This document shows, piece by piece, positions 9,589-22,982 of a DNA stretch of 64,000 nt. The notes beneath the pieces were generated by a model, which had not been told where the DNA came from, did no database searches, and saw only the letters and a program-made list of their open reading frames with translations. Both the position numbers and the translations under genes were made by a program. Within the stretch, counting starts at the first letter, position 1; every line of letters begins with the position of its first letter. This stretch comes from Gammaproteobacteria bacterium (GTDB taxonomy: Bacteria; Pseudomonadota; Gammaproteobacteria; Steroidobacterales; Steroidobacteraceae), in the NCBI GenBank assembly GCA_016874175.1, contig VGUP01000001.1:1-64000 (forward strand), in the 5' to 3' direction.

Positions 9589-10023
9589 ATGCGTATCAAC
9601 ACCATCAAGCCTGCCCCGGGTTCCAAGCGTCCGCGCTTGCGCGTCGGCCGCGGTGCTTCGGCGGGTCAGGGCAAAACTTGCGGACGCGGCGTCAAGGGAC
9701 AGCGTGCACGCAAGGGCGGCTATCACAAGGTCGGCTTCGAAGGCGGCCAGATGCCGCTGCAACGTCGCATGCCGAAGGTCGGCTTCCGCTCGGCCATCAA
9801 GGCCACGCGCGCCGAAGTTCGTCTCGACGAACTCGCCAAGGTGAACGCCGAGGTCATCGATCTGGCGGCGCTGAAGGCTGCGAACGTCGTGCCGGCGCAA
9901 GCTGAAGTCGCGAAGGTCGTGCTCTCGGGTGAGATCAAAAAAGCCGTGACGCTGAAGGGCATCGGGGCCACCAAGGGCGCCAAGGCCGCGATCGAAGCCG
10001 CCGGCGGCCGCATCGAAGCCTGA
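9589..10023 (+). CDS. rplO: 50S ribosomal protein L15
   Basis: L15 is a late-assembly core protein. The start at ATG 9589 ([22 protein letters not shown]) has AAGGAGA 8 nt upstream and gives 144 residues, as in E. coli. The ORF-track start at 9535 lies inside rpm[16 protein letters not shown] is the family signature. Confidence 0.96.
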   Translation: MRINTIKPAPGSKRPRLRVGRGASAGQGKTCGRGVKGQRARKGGYHKVGFEGGQMPLQRRMPKVGFRSAIKATRAEVRLDELAKVNAEVIDLAALKAANVVPAQAEVAKVVLSGEIKKAVTLKGIGATKGAKAAIEAAGGRIEA

Positions 10024-10045
10024 AGCAACCGAACAGGACAACATA

Positions 10046-11392
10046 GTGGCAACAGGGGTAGGCAATCCGGCAGCAGCTCTCGCAGACGCAACGCGTTTCG
10101 GCGAAGTGCGCGCGCGGCTGCTGTTCCTGATCGGTGCGTTGATCGTGTACCGAATCGGCTCGTTCATTCCCGTCCCCGGCATCGACGCCGCTGAGGTGGC
10201 GCGCTTTTTTCAGCAGAATGAAGGCACGATCCTCGGGATCGCCAACATGTTTTCGGGTGGCGCACTCGAGCGTTTGTCGATTTTTGCCATGGGCGTAATG
10301 CCCTACATCTCGGCGTCGATCATCGTGCAGATGGGGTCGCAGGTGTACCCGCCTTGGGAAGAAATGAAGAAAGAGGGCGAGGCAGGGCGTCGCAAGATGA
10401 CTGCGATCACTCGCTACTTCACGCTGATCCTCGCGATCTTCCAATCGCTTGCCGCGGCCACGGCGTTGCAGAACGGCGGCATGGTCAATGCTCCGGGATG
10501 GTCGTTCCTGTTCATCGCCACGGTCACCATGACCACCGGCACAATGTTCTTGATGTGGCTCGGCGAGCAAGTCACCGAGCGCGGCATTGGTAACGGTATT
10601 TCGATGATCATCCTGGCGAGTATCGTTGCCGGTTTGCCCGGCGCGGTAGGCCGCACCGTCGAGTCGGTGAACACCGGCGAGATGTCGGGTGTGTTCGCAC
10701 TCGTGCTGATCGTGATGGTTCTCGGGGTTACCGCGTTCTGTGTGTACTGCGAACGTGCGCAGCGTCGGATCGCCGTGCATTACGCCAAGCGGCAGGTTGG
10801 CCGTCGCGTGATGGCCGGACAGACCAGCCATCTGCCGTTTAAGCTTAACATGTCGGGCGTCATCCCGCCGATTTTCGCGTCAAGTTTGCTGCTCTTCCCC
10901 GCCACGATCGCTCAGTTTTTTGGGACGGGGGAAGGTCGCGCCGCAGACATTTTGCAGGGAATTGCCGCCTCGCTTGGCTACGGGCAGCCGCTGCATCTCG
11001 TGCTGTACGTCATCATGATGATTTTCTTTTGCTTCTTTTACACCGCACTGGTTTTCAATTCGCGTGAGACTGCCGAGAACCTCAAAAAGTCGGGGGCGTT
11101 CATTCCTGGGCTCCGTCCCGGTGCGCAAACTGGCGAGTACATCGACAAAGTTTTGACGCGACTGACGCTCTGGGGCGCGTTGTACGTGTCCGGTGTGTGC
11201 GTCGTACCGGAGATTCTGGCAGCTGAAGGTGGCGTGCCGTTCGTATTCGGCGGCACGTCGCTGTTGATCGTCGTGGTGGTGGCCATGGATTTCATGGCCC
11301 AGCTGCAGGCGCACTTGATGTCCCACCAGTATCCGGGGCTGCTCAAGCAGGCCAATCTGATGGGTTATGGACGCGGCGGCGCGCCGCAGTGA
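10046..11392 (+). CDS. secY: Preprotein translocase channel subunit SecY
   Basis: SecY forms the inner-membrane channel of the Sec translocon with SecE and SecG. The start is GTG 10046. The 448-residue product has about ten hydrophobic segments. It also has the [27 protein letters not shown] plug/TM2 region and the cytosolic loop [21 protein letters not shown] used by SecA and ribosomes. The length is near E. coli (443), and it occupies the standard end of the spc operon. Confidence 0.97.
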   Translation: MATGVGNPAAALADATRFGEVRARLLFLIGALIVYRIGSFIPVPGIDAAEVARFFQQNEGTILGIANMFSGGALERLSIFAMGVMPYISASIIVQMGSQVYPPWEEMKKEGEAGRRKMTAITRYFTLILAIFQSLAAATALQNGGMVNAPGWSFLFIATVTMTTGTMFLMWLGEQVTERGIGNGISMIILASIVAGLPGAVGRTVESVNTGEMSGVFALVLIVMVLGVTAFCVYCERAQRRIAVHYAKRQVGRRVMAGQTSHLPFKLNMSGVIPPIFASSLLLFPATIAQFFGTGEGRAADILQGIAASLGYGQPLHLVLYVIMMIFFCFFYTALVFNSRETAENLKKSGAFIPGLRPGAQTGEYIDKVLTRLTLWGALYVSGVCVVPEILAAEGGVPFVFGGTSLLIVVVVAMDFMAQLQAHLMSHQYPGLLKQANLMGYGRGGAPQ

Positions 11393-11408
11393 GCAAAGGG
11401 TAAACGAA

Positions 11409-11522
11409 ATGAAAGTTCGTCCATCGGTCAAAAAGATTTGCAAGGACTGCAAGATCGTGCGGCGCCGCGGCGTCGTCTACGTCATTTGCAAGGATCCGCG
11501 GCACAAGCAGCGGCAGGGTTGA
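11409..11522 (+). CDS. rpmJ: 50S ribosomal protein L36
   Basis: This 37-codon gene is too short for the ORF track. It reads [20 protein letters not shown] and continues to [11 protein letters not shown], with the C-X2-C...C...H zinc-ribbon pattern (Cys11, Cys14, Cys27, His32). It starts 16 nt after secY. The promoter of the alpha operon overlaps its stop codon. This is the zinc-binding L36 type. Confidence 0.95.
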   Translation: MKVRPSVKKICKDCKIVRRRGVVYVICKDPRHKQRQG

Positions 11523-11546
11523 GAACCAAGGTTTTTTAAGTAGAAT
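11519..11546 (+). promoter_or_regulatory. Promoter of the alpha operon (rpsM-rplQ)
   Basis: TTGAGA (11519-11524), overlapping the rpmJ stop, is followed by 16 nt and TAGAAT (11541-11546). Immediately downstream a GCCGCG/CGCGGC hairpin (11547-11564) would form at the 5' end of the transcript, before rpsM at 11580. In E. coli S4 autoregulates this operon at its leader; whether this hairpin takes part is inference. Confidence 0.6.
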
Positions 11547-11579
11547 GCCGCGCTTTTTCGCGGCTTCGGGGCAGGAAAA

Positions 11580-11960
11580 ATGGCACGTATCGCCGGCATA
11601 AACATCCCGATGAACAAGCATGTGGTCATCGGCCTCACGCATATCTATGGAGTGGGCCGTAGCCGTTCGCGCGCCGTCTGCGAGGCAGCGGGCGTCGATC
11701 CGACCACTAAGGTCAAAGATCTCACTGAATCCGAAGTGAATGCGCTGCGTGCGCAGATCGCCAAGGGTCTGGTCGAGGGCGACCTGCGTCGTGATGTCTC
11801 GATGAACATCAAGCGTCTGATGGACCTTGGAACCTACCGGGGCATGCGCCACCGCAAGGGTCTGCCGGTCCGCGGGCAGCGTACGCGTACCAACGCGCGC
11901 ACGCGCAAGGGTCCGCGCAAGCAGGCCGTCAAGCTCAACGCGCCTCCGGGCAAGGGTTGA
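11580..11960 (+). CDS. rpsM: 30S ribosomal protein S13
   Basis: S13 contacts P-site tRNA and L5/L31 in the intersubunit bridges. The 126-residue product has [30 protein letters not shown] and the basic tail [17 protein letters not shown], slightly longer than E. coli S13 (118). It is first in the alpha operon. Confidence 0.97.
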   Translation: MARIAGINIPMNKHVVIGLTHIYGVGRSRSRAVCEAAGVDPTTKVKDLTESEVNALRAQIAKGLVEGDLRRDVSMNIKRLMDLGTYRGMRHRKGLPVRGQRTRTNARTRKGPRKQAVKLNAPPGKG

Positions 11961-12000
11961 TTCGGGCTAATCGCCCACCAGCGTCAACAGGCACAAACAC

Positions 12001-12411
12001 ATGGCAGAACAGAAGCAGCAATCCGCCGGCGCCGGCGCGAAGAAGCCGAAGAAGGCACGCAAGAACGTGCTCGACGGCATCGCGCACATCCACGCGTCGT
12101 TCAACAACACGATCATCACGATCACCGATCGTCAGGGCAACACCTTGTCCTGGGCGACCTCGGGGGGTTGTGGTTTCCGTGGTTCGCGCAAGTCGACGCC
12201 GTTCGCTGCGCAGGTGGCCGCCGAAAAGGCCGGCACCGCCGCGCAGGAGCACGGTTTGCGCAACGTCGAAGTGCGCGTCGCGGGCCCCGGCCCGGGTCGC
12301 GAGTCTGCGGTGCGCGCGCTCAACAATTGCGGTCTGAAGATCACCAGCATTTTCGACGTCACGCCGATCCCGCACAACGGCTGCCGCCCGCCCAAGAAGC
12401 GTCGCGTCTGA
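12001..12411 (+). CDS. rpsK: 30S ribosomal protein S11
   Basis: S11 forms part of the platform near the E site. The 136 residues carry [22 protein letters not shown] and the C-terminal [18 protein letters not shown] signature. The N-terminus has a short extra Gln/Ala/Lys-rich stretch. Confidence 0.97.
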   Translation: MAEQKQQSAGAGAKKPKKARKNVLDGIAHIHASFNNTIITITDRQGNTLSWATSGGCGFRGSRKSTPFAAQVAAEKAGTAAQEHGLRNVEVRVAGPGPGRESAVRALNNCGLKITSIFDVTPIPHNGCRPPKKRRV

Positions 12412-12436
12412 CGCCGCGTCGCAAGAGGAACTTCTG

Positions 12437-13060
<624 letters not shown>

Positions 13061-13088
13061 TACTCGGGACAGGAAAGAGGATTTGAAC

Positions 13089-14096
13089 ATGCAAGGATCC
13101 GTCAGCGAATTCCTCAAACCGCGCGTGGTGAAGGTCAGCCCGCTTGCCCCGCGCCAGGCGCGCGTGGTCATCGAGCCCTTCGAGCGTGGCTTTGGTCACA
13201 CGCTCGGCAACGCGCTGCGTCGCGTGCTGCTCTCCTCGATGCCCGGTGCGGCGATCACCGAAGCGGAAATCGAAGGCGTACTGCACGAGTATACCAGCAT
13301 CGAAGGCGTCCAGGAGGACGTGGTCGACATGCTGCTTAACCTTAAGCAGGTCGCGATCCGCATGTACAGCCGCGATTCGGCCGAGCTGCGTCTTTCAAAG
13401 AAAGGCCCGGGCCCGGTCACTGCCGGTGACATCCAGACCGACCACGACGTCGAAGTCGTCAACCCGGAGCTCGTGATCGCCAACCTCACCAAGGCCGGCG
13501 AACTCAACATGGTGCTGCGGGTCGAACGCGGCCGCGGCTACCGCCCGGCCTCGCAGCGCGCGGCGTTCGAAGAAGCCACTCGACCGATCGGCCGACTGCA
13601 GCTCGATGCCTCGTTCAGCCCGATCCGCCGCGTCACCTATTCGGTGGACGCCGCGCGCGTCGAGCAGCGTACCGATCTCGACAAGCTCATCCTCGACATC
13701 GAGACCAATGGCACGATCGACGCCGAAGAGGCGATCCGTCGCGCCGCTGGCATCCTCAAAGATCAGCTGTCGGTGTTCGTCGATCTGCAGGGCGAGGAAG
13801 AAGCCGGTGGCAAGTCCGAGGCCGCGCAGTTCGATCCGATCCTGCTGCGCCCGGTTGATGAGCTCGAGCTCACTGTCCGCAGCGCCAACTGCCTCAAGGC
13901 AGAAAACATTCACTACTTTGGCGATCTGGTGCAGCGTACCGAAGTCGAGTTGCTGCGTACCCCGAACCTCGGCAAGAAATCTTTGACTGAGATCAAGGAA
14001 GTACTGCAGAGCCACGGGCTGATGCTCGGCATGCGTCTCGACGGCTGGCCGCCGGCCGGTCTGCGTCACGACGAGGATCGCGGCGGTTTGATGTGA
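13089..14096 (+). CDS. rpoA: RNA polymerase alpha subunit
   Basis: Alpha dimerises to nucleate RNA polymerase assembly, and its C-terminal domain binds UP elements and activators. I chose ATG 13089 ([16 protein letters not shown]) over the TTG at 13083; AGAGG lies about 8 nt upstream. In the 335 residues the N-terminal domain shows [27 protein letters not shown], and the C-terminal domain shows [27 protein letters not shown] and [13 protein letters not shown]. Confidence 0.97.
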   Translation: MQGSVSEFLKPRVVKVSPLAPRQARVVIEPFERGFGHTLGNALRRVLLSSMPGAAITEAEIEGVLHEYTSIEGVQEDVVDMLLNLKQVAIRMYSRDSAELRLSKKGPGPVTAGDIQTDHDVEVVNPELVIANLTKAGELNMVLRVERGRGYRPASQRAAFEEATRPIGRLQLDASFSPIRRVTYSVDAARVEQRTDLDKLILDIETNGTIDAEEAIRRAAGILKDQLSVFVDLQGEEEAGGKSEAAQFDPILLRPVDELELTVRSANCLKAENIHYFGDLVQRTEVELLRTPNLGKKSLTEIKEVLQSHGLMLGMRLDGWPPAGLRHDEDRGGLM

Positions 14097-14101
14097 GCAC
14101 C

Positions 14102-14119
14102 CGCGGTCACATGACCGCG
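14102..14119 (+). repeat. Hairpin between rpoA and rplQ
   Basis: CGCGGTCA (14102-14109) and TGACCGCG (14112-14119) form a perfect 8-bp stem with a 2-nt apparent loop, right after the rpoA stop. There is no U-tract. It may modulate the rpoA/rplQ ratio through mRNA processing, which is inference. Confidence 0.4.
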
Positions 14120-14148
14120 AGCCACGACTGAGTTTATCGGAGTTCTTT

Positions 14149-14607
14149 ATGCGTCATCTACTTTCCGGGCGGCAACTCTCGCGTAATGCACCGCATCGCC
14201 ATGCGCTGATGCGCAACATGAGCGTCGCGCTGCTGCGTCACGAGACCATCCGCACCACTTTGCCGAAGGCGAAGGAACTGCGTCGTGTCGTCGAGCCGCT
14301 GATTACGCTCGCCAAGACCGACAGCGAAGCGCGCCGGCGTCTGGCGTTCGCGCGGCTGCGCGACAATGCGGTGGTTGAGAAGCTCTTTGGCGATCTCGGT
14401 CCGCGCTTCAAGGCGCGAGCCGGTGGCTACACGCGCATTCTGCGCATGATGCCGCGTCCGGGTGACTCGGCGCCGATGGCGCTGATGCAGCTCGTCGACC
14501 AAGCCGCCGCGCCTGCAGTCGAGGCTGAGGCGACCGACGGCAAGAAGACCAAGAAAAAAGCCAAGGCGGCAGCCAAGCCGCGGGCTCGTAAAGCGGCCGC
14601 CGCGTAA
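14149..14607 (+). CDS. rplQ: 50S ribosomal protein L17
   Basis: L17 lies near the tunnel exit. The core is [37 protein letters not shown]. The 152-residue product carries about 25 extra C-terminal residues rich in Lys and Ala ([21 protein letters not shown]) compared with the 127-residue E. coli protein. It is last in the alpha operon and converges with pepQ, whose stop is 11 nt away. Confidence 0.97.
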   Translation: MRHLLSGRQLSRNAPHRHALMRNMSVALLRHETIRTTLPKAKELRRVVEPLITLAKTDSEARRRLAFARLRDNAVVEKLFGDLGPRFKARAGGYTRILRMMPRPGDSAPMALMQLVDQAAAPAVEAEATDGKKTKKKAKAAAKPRARKAAAA

Positions 14608-14618
14608 GCGAGTTCAGG

Positions 14619-15947
14619 TCAAGAAAAACCGAGCGCGTCGCGGGTGAGGTTGTCGCAACCGTCGGCGGTGACGGCGAGGTTGTCCTCGATCCGCACGCCA
14701 CCGAACGGGCGCAGCGCCTCGACTCTTTGCCAGTCGATACGCTTCGCGTGGTCACCGCTGCGCGCGGGCCCCAATAACGCATCAATGAAATAAAGCCCGG
14801 GTTCCATCGTCACCACGAAACCCGGCTCGAGCTTTCGCGTGAGCCGCAGCGCAGGGTCGCGTGGCGGCTTGGGCAGCGTGCCGCCTGCGTCGTCCGCCAT
14901 CGTGCCGCCGACGTCGTGGACTTCGAGCCCGAGCAGGTGGCCGATGCCATGCGGAAAGAACAGCCGCGACGCCCCCGACTCGAGGGCCTCGTCGGCACCG
15001 CAGCGCAGCACGCCGGCCACGCACAACAGGGCCGTGATCCGTTCCACCGCGGCGGCGTGAATGTCCCGCCAGTCAATCCCGGGTTTGGCCAGCGCGCACA
15101 GACCGAGCTGCAGGCGATCCATGTGGTCGACGAGATCGGCAAAGTCACCCTGGGCGCTCGCCGTCGTGCGGGTGACGTCGCTGCCGTAGCCCGCAAAACT
15201 CGCGCCAGCATCGAGCAGTAGCGAACGGTGCTCGAGCGGCCGGTCGCGCCGCAGTACCTGGTAGTGCAGCACCGAGGCCGCTTCGTTCAGCGCGACGATG
15301 GCGTTGTAGGGCAACTCCTGTTCTCGTTGACCGCAAGCCGAGGCAAAAGCCTGGTGGATGTCGTACTCCGAGCCGCCGGCGCGAAAGCAGGCCGCGGCCG
15401 CGCGGTGACCTTGCGCAGCAATTTGGTTGGCCTCGGCTAGACAGGCAATCTCGTACGGGGTCTTGCGCGCGCGAGTGAAGTCGAGCCGGCGCATGAGATC
15501 TGGCGGATTGATCGACCCCACGCCCCAGCCGATGAGCTCCGGCAGTGGATCGCCGATCCAGGCGGTCTTCGAAAGGTCTTTGGGCAGCGCCGCACGAGAC
15601 TCCTGTTTCGAGTGCACCTCGATGACCTCGAAGTGTGCTGGCCACCAACTTTCGGGAAGGGTGGCTGGCTGATACCAAAAATCCGTTTCGACGCGAAAAA
15701 TCAGCGTTGGGCGGCTCCCCGCACGAAAAACAATCATCGATCCCGGGGCATCGAGCAGCGGTGCCCACCATTTGAACGGGGGGTGGGCCTTGAAGGGGTA
15801 GTGTTGGTCATCGAGAAACAAGCCGATCGGCTCGCCGGCATGCAGGATCACGGCGTCGAGATGGCTGCGCGCCAGCGCGTCTGCGGTGCGACGGCTCACC
15901 TCCGCAAAGTGGGCGGGATACAAGCGGGCAAGTTCCTGATGAGGCAT
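14619..15947 (-). CDS. pepQ: Xaa-Pro dipeptidase
   Basis: This M24 metallopeptidase cleaves Xaa-Pro dipeptides in the cytosol. The M24 fold metal ligands are visible: LLLDAGASFAGYGSDVTRT (two Asp), FFPHGIGHLLGLEVHDVGG (His), VTMEPGLYF and GGVRIEDNL (two Glu). The N-terminal creatinase-like domain carries ILHAGEPIGLFLDDQHYPFKAHPPFKWW. I chose ATG 15947 (MPHQELARLYPAHF), giving 442 residues against 443 in E. coli; ATG 15953 is two codons upstream. The longer ORF-track start is unsupported. Confidence 0.93.
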   Translation of the reverse strand: MPHQELARLYPAHFAEVSRRTADALARSHLDAVILHAGEPIGLFLDDQHYPFKAHPPFKWWAPLLDAPGSMIVFRAGSRPTLIFRVETDFWYQPATLPESWWPAHFEVIEVHSKQESRAALPKDLSKTAWIGDPLPELIGWGVGSINPPDLMRRLDFTRARKTPYEIACLAEANQIAAQGHRAAAACFRAGGSEYDIHQAFASACGQREQELPYNAIVALNEAASVLHYQVLRRDRPLEHRSLLLDAGASFAGYGSDVTRTTASAQGDFADLVDHMDRLQLGLCALAKPGIDWRDIHAAAVERITALLCVAGVLRCGADEALESGASRLFFPHGIGHLLGLEVHDVGGTMADDAGGTLPKPPRDPALRLTRKLEPGFVVTMEPGLYFIDALLGPARSGDHAKRIDWQRVEALRPFGGVRIEDNLAVTADGCDNLTRDALGFS

Positions 15948-16087
15948 CGGCATCTCTCGGTGGGCAGCATTCGGTAGAACCACGGGCTGTCGGCAGCGCC
16001 GCAGCGGATCTTGGCCACGCGGCCCGGAGGATTGTACTGCCGGTCCGGTGCCCGGGTTGTCCCGTCGGGTTGACGGTGCCGGGGACA

Positions 16088-16116
16088 TTCCCAAGTAGTG
16101 CGAAAGCCTATAGAAT
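16088..16116 (+). promoter_or_regulatory. Candidate promoter of the Ala-rich lipoprotein gene
   Basis: TTCCCA (16088-16093), 17 nt and TAGAAT (16111-16116) form a plausible sigma-70 promoter with a leader of about 75 nt. The leader is strikingly AT-rich for this genome (TTGTTTGATTTTTACTTG). The rest of the 250-nt pepQ/lipoprotein divergent region holds no other gene I can support. Confidence 0.4.
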
Positions 16117-16198
16117 TCCTCTGCGATTTATGTCGCCAGACAAACTAGCTAGGTTGTTTGATTTTTACTTGTTCCTACTTTTTTGGGGTAACTGCAAA

Positions 16199-16423
16199 AT
16201 GAACACGAAGCTCGCTCTCAGCGCCCTTCTCGCTGCGCTCGCTCTGACCGCTTGCGGTGGCAAGCCTGCCGAGGCTCCGGCCGAGGCTGCTGCTCCTGCC
16301 GAAGCCGCTGCTCCGGCTGAAGCCGCTCCTGCCGAGGCCGCTCCGGCTGACGCCGCTGCTGCTCCGGCTGACGCCGCTGCCGCTCCGGCCGAGGCTGCTC
16401 CGGCCGCCGAGCCCGCCAAGTAA
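16199..16423 (+). CDS. Small Ala/Pro/Glu-rich lipoprotein of unknown function
   Basis: The 74-residue product starts MNTKLALSALLAALALTACGG, a signal peptide with a type II lipobox (LTAC). After the acylated cysteine it is almost entirely PAEAA-type repeats (Pro, Ala, Glu, a few Asp), so the mature part is probably disordered. GGGG precedes the ATG by about 10 nt, and the gene has its own terminator(s). Because of the simple sequence several frames are open here, but the lipobox, promoter, Shine-Dalgarno and terminators favour this one. I do not recognise a named family. Confidence 0.75.
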   Translation: MNTKLALSALLAALALTACGGKPAEAPAEAAAPAEAAAPAEAAPAEAAPADAAAAPADAAAAPAEAAPAAEPAK

Positions 16424-16443
16424 TTTCCTGACGGAAATTTTTG
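16422..16443 (+). terminator. Weak hairpin at the lipoprotein stop codon
   Basis: AATTTCC (16422-16428) and GGAAATT (16433-16439) form a 7-bp stem around TGAC, followed by a few T residues. It overlaps the TAA stop. It is probably a minor terminator or an mRNA-end structure ahead of the stronger terminator that follows. Confidence 0.4.
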
Positions 16444-16467
16444 GCCGGGAGTCTTGAACTCCCAAAT

Positions 16468-16508
16468 GAACCCGGGACGATGGCTTGCCATCCCCCGGGT
16501 TCTTTTTT
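16468..16508 (+). terminator. Strong intrinsic terminator
   Basis: GAACCCGGG (16468-16476) pairs with CCCGGGTTC (16494-16502). An inner GATGGC/GCCATC stem continues the hairpin, and six T residues follow. It ends the lipoprotein transcript just before the GNAT gene. Confidence 0.8.
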
Positions 16509-16968
16509 GGCGGATTTTTTTGATGAGTGTTTCCATCCGCGAATTGCAACGCTCGCCGCGCTTGCGACCTTGGCTCGATCAGGCTTACGCCGCATGGATG
16601 ACCGAGATCGGTGCCCGCGATGCTACCGTCGCGGTGGCCCATGCCGAGCTCGAAGCGGCGATACGCTCCTCTGGCACATTTGCCTTGATCATCGAGCGCG
16701 ATCAGCTGCCCGCGGGCTTCGCGCTGATCAGGGGTACGGCGGCGACTGCAGGCCAATGCTGGCACTTGCTCGATTTCTTTGTTCTGGCGGAGTTGCGTCG
16801 ACTGGGTGTGGGTGCTGCCGCCGCTCGCTTGATCTTCGAGCGTTTCGTCGGCGATTGGCAGATCGTGACGCTGAGCAAAGATTGTGCAGCAGTCGATTTT
16901 TGGCGCCGAGTGCTGGCGCGCCATGTGCCGGGTCGCGCCAATGAAACTCACAGCGCCGGCGAGGTGAT

Positions 16969-19797
<2,829 letters not shown>

Positions 19798-20063
19798 GGT
19801 CAGGCGTTATTCGAGAAAAACAGCCAATTAGTGTACCCCGGTAGGCTGGGTTGCCGACGGCTTTCTGGGGGTCTACGCCGGATTTTCGCGGTGCAGTGGG
19901 GGCGGGGGGCGATTAGAATGGCAGTTCGTTTTCACCGCTCTCCGCTGACCACCCCGACCGCCGTCCCTGAGATCCGAGCCGCCGGCTCTGCCTCAACGAT
20001 GGCTTATCGCCCGAACCGGGCCGGGCGACCCAGATTGAGGGCACAATTAGGGAAGGGCTCACC
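19798..20063. other. uvrA-ssb divergent intergenic region
   Basis: This 266-nt stretch lies between the divergent starts. The only element I can point to is a TAGAAT hexamer at 19914-19919, a possible -10 box toward ssb without a good -35. No SOS box of the form CTGT-N8-ACAG is recognisable, and no small gene is supported. Part of it is covered by a 635-codon open frame antisense to uvrA, which I regard as a shadow. Confidence 0.4.
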
Positions 20064-20534
20064 ATGGCGCGCGGCATCAACAAAGTCATCCTCGTCGGTA
20101 ATCTGGGGCAAGACCCGGACACCAAGGCCATGCCCTCGGGCATGACGGTTTGCAATCTTCGCATCGCCACCTCCGAAACCTGGAAGGACAAACAGTCCGG
20201 CGAAATGAAAGAACAAACCGAGTGGCATAGCGTCGCGCTCTTTGGTCGACTGGCCGAGGTCGCCGGCGAATACCTGCGCAAAGGTTCACAGGTCTACATC
20301 GAAGGTCGGCTGCGCACCCGCAAGTGGCAAGACAAGAGCGGTAACGATCGCTACACCACCGAGATCGTCGGCAACGAGATGCAAATGCTGGGCGGCGGCG
20401 GGCGCGGCCTGGCGGGCGGTGAGGGCCGCTCATCCGGTTCCAGCCGGGCCGCAGCGGGTGGCGAGGCTGGCTTCGGCGAGCCCGTGCGCAGCAGTACCGA
20501 AAAAGACGAGTTCGACGACGACATTCCCTTTTGA
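20064..20534 (+). CDS. ssb: Single-stranded DNA-binding protein
   Basis: SSB coats ssDNA in replication, repair and recombination. The OB fold (residues 1-110) reads [26 protein letters not shown]... The linker is Gly/Ser-rich, and the acidic tip DEFDDDIPF is the canonical partner-binding tail. At 156 residues it is a little shorter than E. coli SSB (178). Confidence 0.97.
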   Translation: MARGINKVILVGNLGQDPDTKAMPSGMTVCNLRIATSETWKDKQSGEMKEQTEWHSVALFGRLAEVAGEYLRKGSQVYIEGRLRTRKWQDKSGNDRYTTEIVGNEMQMLGGGGRGLAGGEGRSSGSSRAAAGGEAGFGEPVRSSTEKDEFDDDIPF

Positions 20535-20566
20535 GCGACTCGATCTTCACCGAGCGTTCCCGACTC

Positions 20567-21931
20567 ATGGACGAATCCCGAACCCCTACAACCGGCCGGT
20601 ATTACATCAAGACCTACGGCTGCCAGATGAACGAGTACGACTCGTCCCGCATGGGCGACGTGCTCGAGGCGGCTGCGGGTCTGCAGCCCACCGACAACCC
20701 GGCCGAGGCAGACGTGCTGCTGGTCAACACCTGCTCGGTCCGCGAAAAAGCTGAGTCCAAGGTGTTTTCTTTGCTCGGTGAGTGGAAGCAGATCAAAGAT
20801 TTACGCCCTGGCGTCATCATCGGCGTTGGCGGCTGCGTCGCGAGCCAAGAGGGCGATCAACTCGTCAAGGCGGCACCGCAGGTCGATCTCGTGTTCGGAC
20901 CGCAAACGGTGCACCGTCTGCCGCAGATGATCGCCGACCTGCACACCAGCGGTCGCTCGGTAATCGACATCAGCTTTCCGGAAATCGAGAAATTCGATCA
21001 CCTGCCGGCGCCGCGCGCCGAGGGGCCGACGGCCTTCGTCTCGATCATGGAAGGCTGCAGCAAGTACTGCAGCTTTTGCGTCGTGCCCTATACGCGCGGC
21101 GACGAAATCAGTCGTCCGCTCGATTCGGTGGTCGACGAAGTTGCTCAGCTTGCCGCGCAAGGCGTGCGCGAAGTCACGCTGCTCGGTCAGAACGTCAATG
21201 CTTACCGCGGCACCATGGCCGACGGCGCGCTGGTCGATCTTGCGACCTTGTTGCATCACGTCGCCGCCATCGAAGGCGTCGAGCGCATTCGCTTCACCAC
21301 GTCGCACCCGCTCGAGTTCGACGACAGCCTCATCGAGGCCTATGCCAGCTTGCCCAAACTTGCCAACCACCTGCATCTGCCGGTGCAGTCCGGCTCCGAT
21401 CGGGTGCTCGCGCTGATGAAGCGCGGCTACACCGCGCTCGAGTTCAAGTCACGTATTCGCCAGCTGCGCAGCGTGCGGCCCGACATCTCCGTCACCTCCG
21501 ATTTCATCGTGGGCTTTCCCGGCGAAACCGAGCGCGACTTCGAAGCGACGATGAGTTTGGTACGCGAGCTTCACATCGACCAATCGTTCAGCTTTCTCTA
21601 CAGTCGTCGGCCGGGTACGCCCGCCGCCTCGCTACCCGACGAGACGCCGCATGCAGAAAAGCAGGCACGGCTCGCTCGCCTGCAGGCCCTGCTCGAAGAA
21701 AACGCTCAGGCACGCAGTCGCTCGCTGGTGGGTAGCGTGCAGCGTGTGCTGATCGAGCGGCCTTCCCGCAAAGATCAAAGCGAATTGGCCGGCCGCACCG
21801 AAGACAATCGTTGGGTCAACTTCCCGGGGCCCGGCAAGCTGCTCGGTCGTTTCGTCGACCTCGAAATCATCGAGGCGAAGGCTCATTCGCTGCGTGGCTG
21901 CATTGTTGCCGCCGAGACCGTCCGTGGCTGA
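20567..21931 (+). CDS. miaB: tRNA-2-methylthio-N6-dimethylallyladenosine synthase
   Basis: MiaB is a radical-SAM enzyme that methylthiolates A37 of tRNAs reading UNN codons. The N-terminal MTTase domain has conserved cysteines in [24 protein letters not shown] and GGCVASQEG. The radical-SAM cluster is [18 protein letters not shown], and a TRAM domain ends the protein. I use ATG 20567 (454 residues), though a TTG overlapping the ssb stop would add 12 residues. No strong Shine-Dalgarno is seen at either site. Confidence 0.95.
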   Translation: MDESRTPTTGRYYIKTYGCQMNEYDSSRMGDVLEAAAGLQPTDNPAEADVLLVNTCSVREKAESKVFSLLGEWKQIKDLRPGVIIGVGGCVASQEGDQLVKAAPQVDLVFGPQTVHRLPQMIADLHTSGRSVIDISFPEIEKFDHLPAPRAEGPTAFVSIMEGCSKYCSFCVVPYTRGDEISRPLDSVVDEVAQLAAQGVREVTLLGQNVNAYRGTMADGALVDLATLLHHVAAIEGVERIRFTTSHPLEFDDSLIEAYASLPKLANHLHLPVQSGSDRVLALMKRGYTALEFKSRIRQLRSVRPDISVTSDFIVGFPGETERDFEATMSLVRELHIDQSFSFLYSRRPGTPAASLPDETPHAEKQARLARLQALLEENAQARSRSLVGSVQRVLIERPSRKDQSELAGRTEDNRWVNFPGPGKLLGRFVDLEIIEAKAHSLRGCIVAAETVRG

Positions 21932-22982
21932 CTCTCCTGCCTTGGCGCTGCGCGAGTTTTCCCTGGAGCCTCCTGACAACGATCGGCTCGCCAACCTTTG
22001 CGGTCCGTTAGACGAAAATTTGCGGCTGATCGAATCGCGGCTGGGAGTCGAGGTGCGCCGTCGCGGCAGCAGTTTCCGCGTGCAGGGCGACAAAGCAACC
22101 GGCGCCGAAGCGCTGCTGCGCGAGCTGTTCCGTATTACCCGCACCGAAGACATTACCCCCGAGACCGTGCATCTTGCGCTGCGCGATCACGATACCGCGC
22201 ACACACCGCGCAGCCGTCTGCCAGCAGAGCCAGCTGCCGGGTCTGCAGAGGCGGGTGGGGACGCGGCCGCACTCGTCAAAGATATCGATGCGGCGGCCGA
22301 GACTGACGATGCCGATACGGGGCTACGTACCCTACGCGGTACCATCCATGCGCGCGGTGTCAATCAGCGCGAATACCTGCGGCGCATTCGTCGTAACGAT
22401 CTCACTTTCGGCGTCGGTCCCGCGGGCACCGGCAAAACCTATCTCGCGGTGGCCTGCGCCGTCGAGGCCCTGCAGGCCGACCGGGTACGGCGCATCGTGT
22501 TGGTGCGTCCGGCGGTCGAGGCGGGAGAGCAGCTCGGTTTTTTGCCCGGCGATCTCACCCAAAAAGTCGATCCCTACTTACGGCCCATGTACGACGCTCT
22601 CTATGAAATGATGGGCTTCGATCGAGTCGCCAAACTCATCGAGCGCAACGTGATCGAGGTCGCGCCGCTGGCGTTCATGCGCGGCCGTTCGCTCAATGAT
22701 TCCTTCATCATTCTCGATGAAGCACAGAACACCACCGTCGAGCAAATGAAAATGTTCCTCACGCGCATCGGCTTCGGTTCGCGCGCTGTAGTCACGGGCG
22801 ATGTCACGCAGACCGATCTTCCGATCGGCAAACTCTCTGGTCTGCGACATGTGCTCGATGTGCTGCGGAACGTGCAGGGTGTCGGCTTTCAACTCTTTGA
22901 GGCGCGCGATGTCGTGCGTCATCCGCTCGTGCAGCGGATCGTGCAAGCCTACGAAGCGTTCGACGGAGCGGGTCACCCGTGA
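21924..22982 (+). CDS. ybeZ: PhoH-like ATPase YbeZ
   Basis: YbeZ is a PhoH-family NTPase that partners YbeY in RNA metabolism. The likely start is GTG 21924 ([17 protein letters not shown]), overlapping the miaB stop by 8 nt and giving 352 residues. Walker A is [12 protein letters not shown] near residue 170 and Walker B is [13 protein letters not shown] linker of about 40 Ala/Glu/Asp-rich residues separates the N-terminal KH-like part from the ATPase core. It sits in the conserved miaB-ybeZ-ybeY-corC-lnt order. Confidence 0.93.
   Translation: MADSPALALREFSLEPPDNDRLANLCGPLDENLRLIESRLGVEVRRRGSSFRVQGDKATGAEALLRELFRITRTEDITPETVHLALRDHDTAHTPRSRLPAEPAAGSAEAGGDAAALVKDIDAAAETDDADTGLRTLRGTIHARGVNQREYLRRIRRNDLTFGVGPAGTGKTYLAVACAVEALQADRVRRIVLVRPAVEAGEQLGFLPGDLTQKVDPYLRPMYDALYEMMGFDRVAKLIERNVIEVAPLAFMRGRSLNDSFIILDEAQNTTVEQMKMFLTRIGFGSRAVVTGDVTQTDLPIGKLSGLRHVLDVLRNVQGVGFQLFEARDVVRHPLVQRIVQAYEAFDGAGHP

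Noticed and set aside
19798-20063. LexA (SOS) box between uvrA and ssb
   Set aside because: No CTGT-N8-ACAG or close variant could be found by eye.
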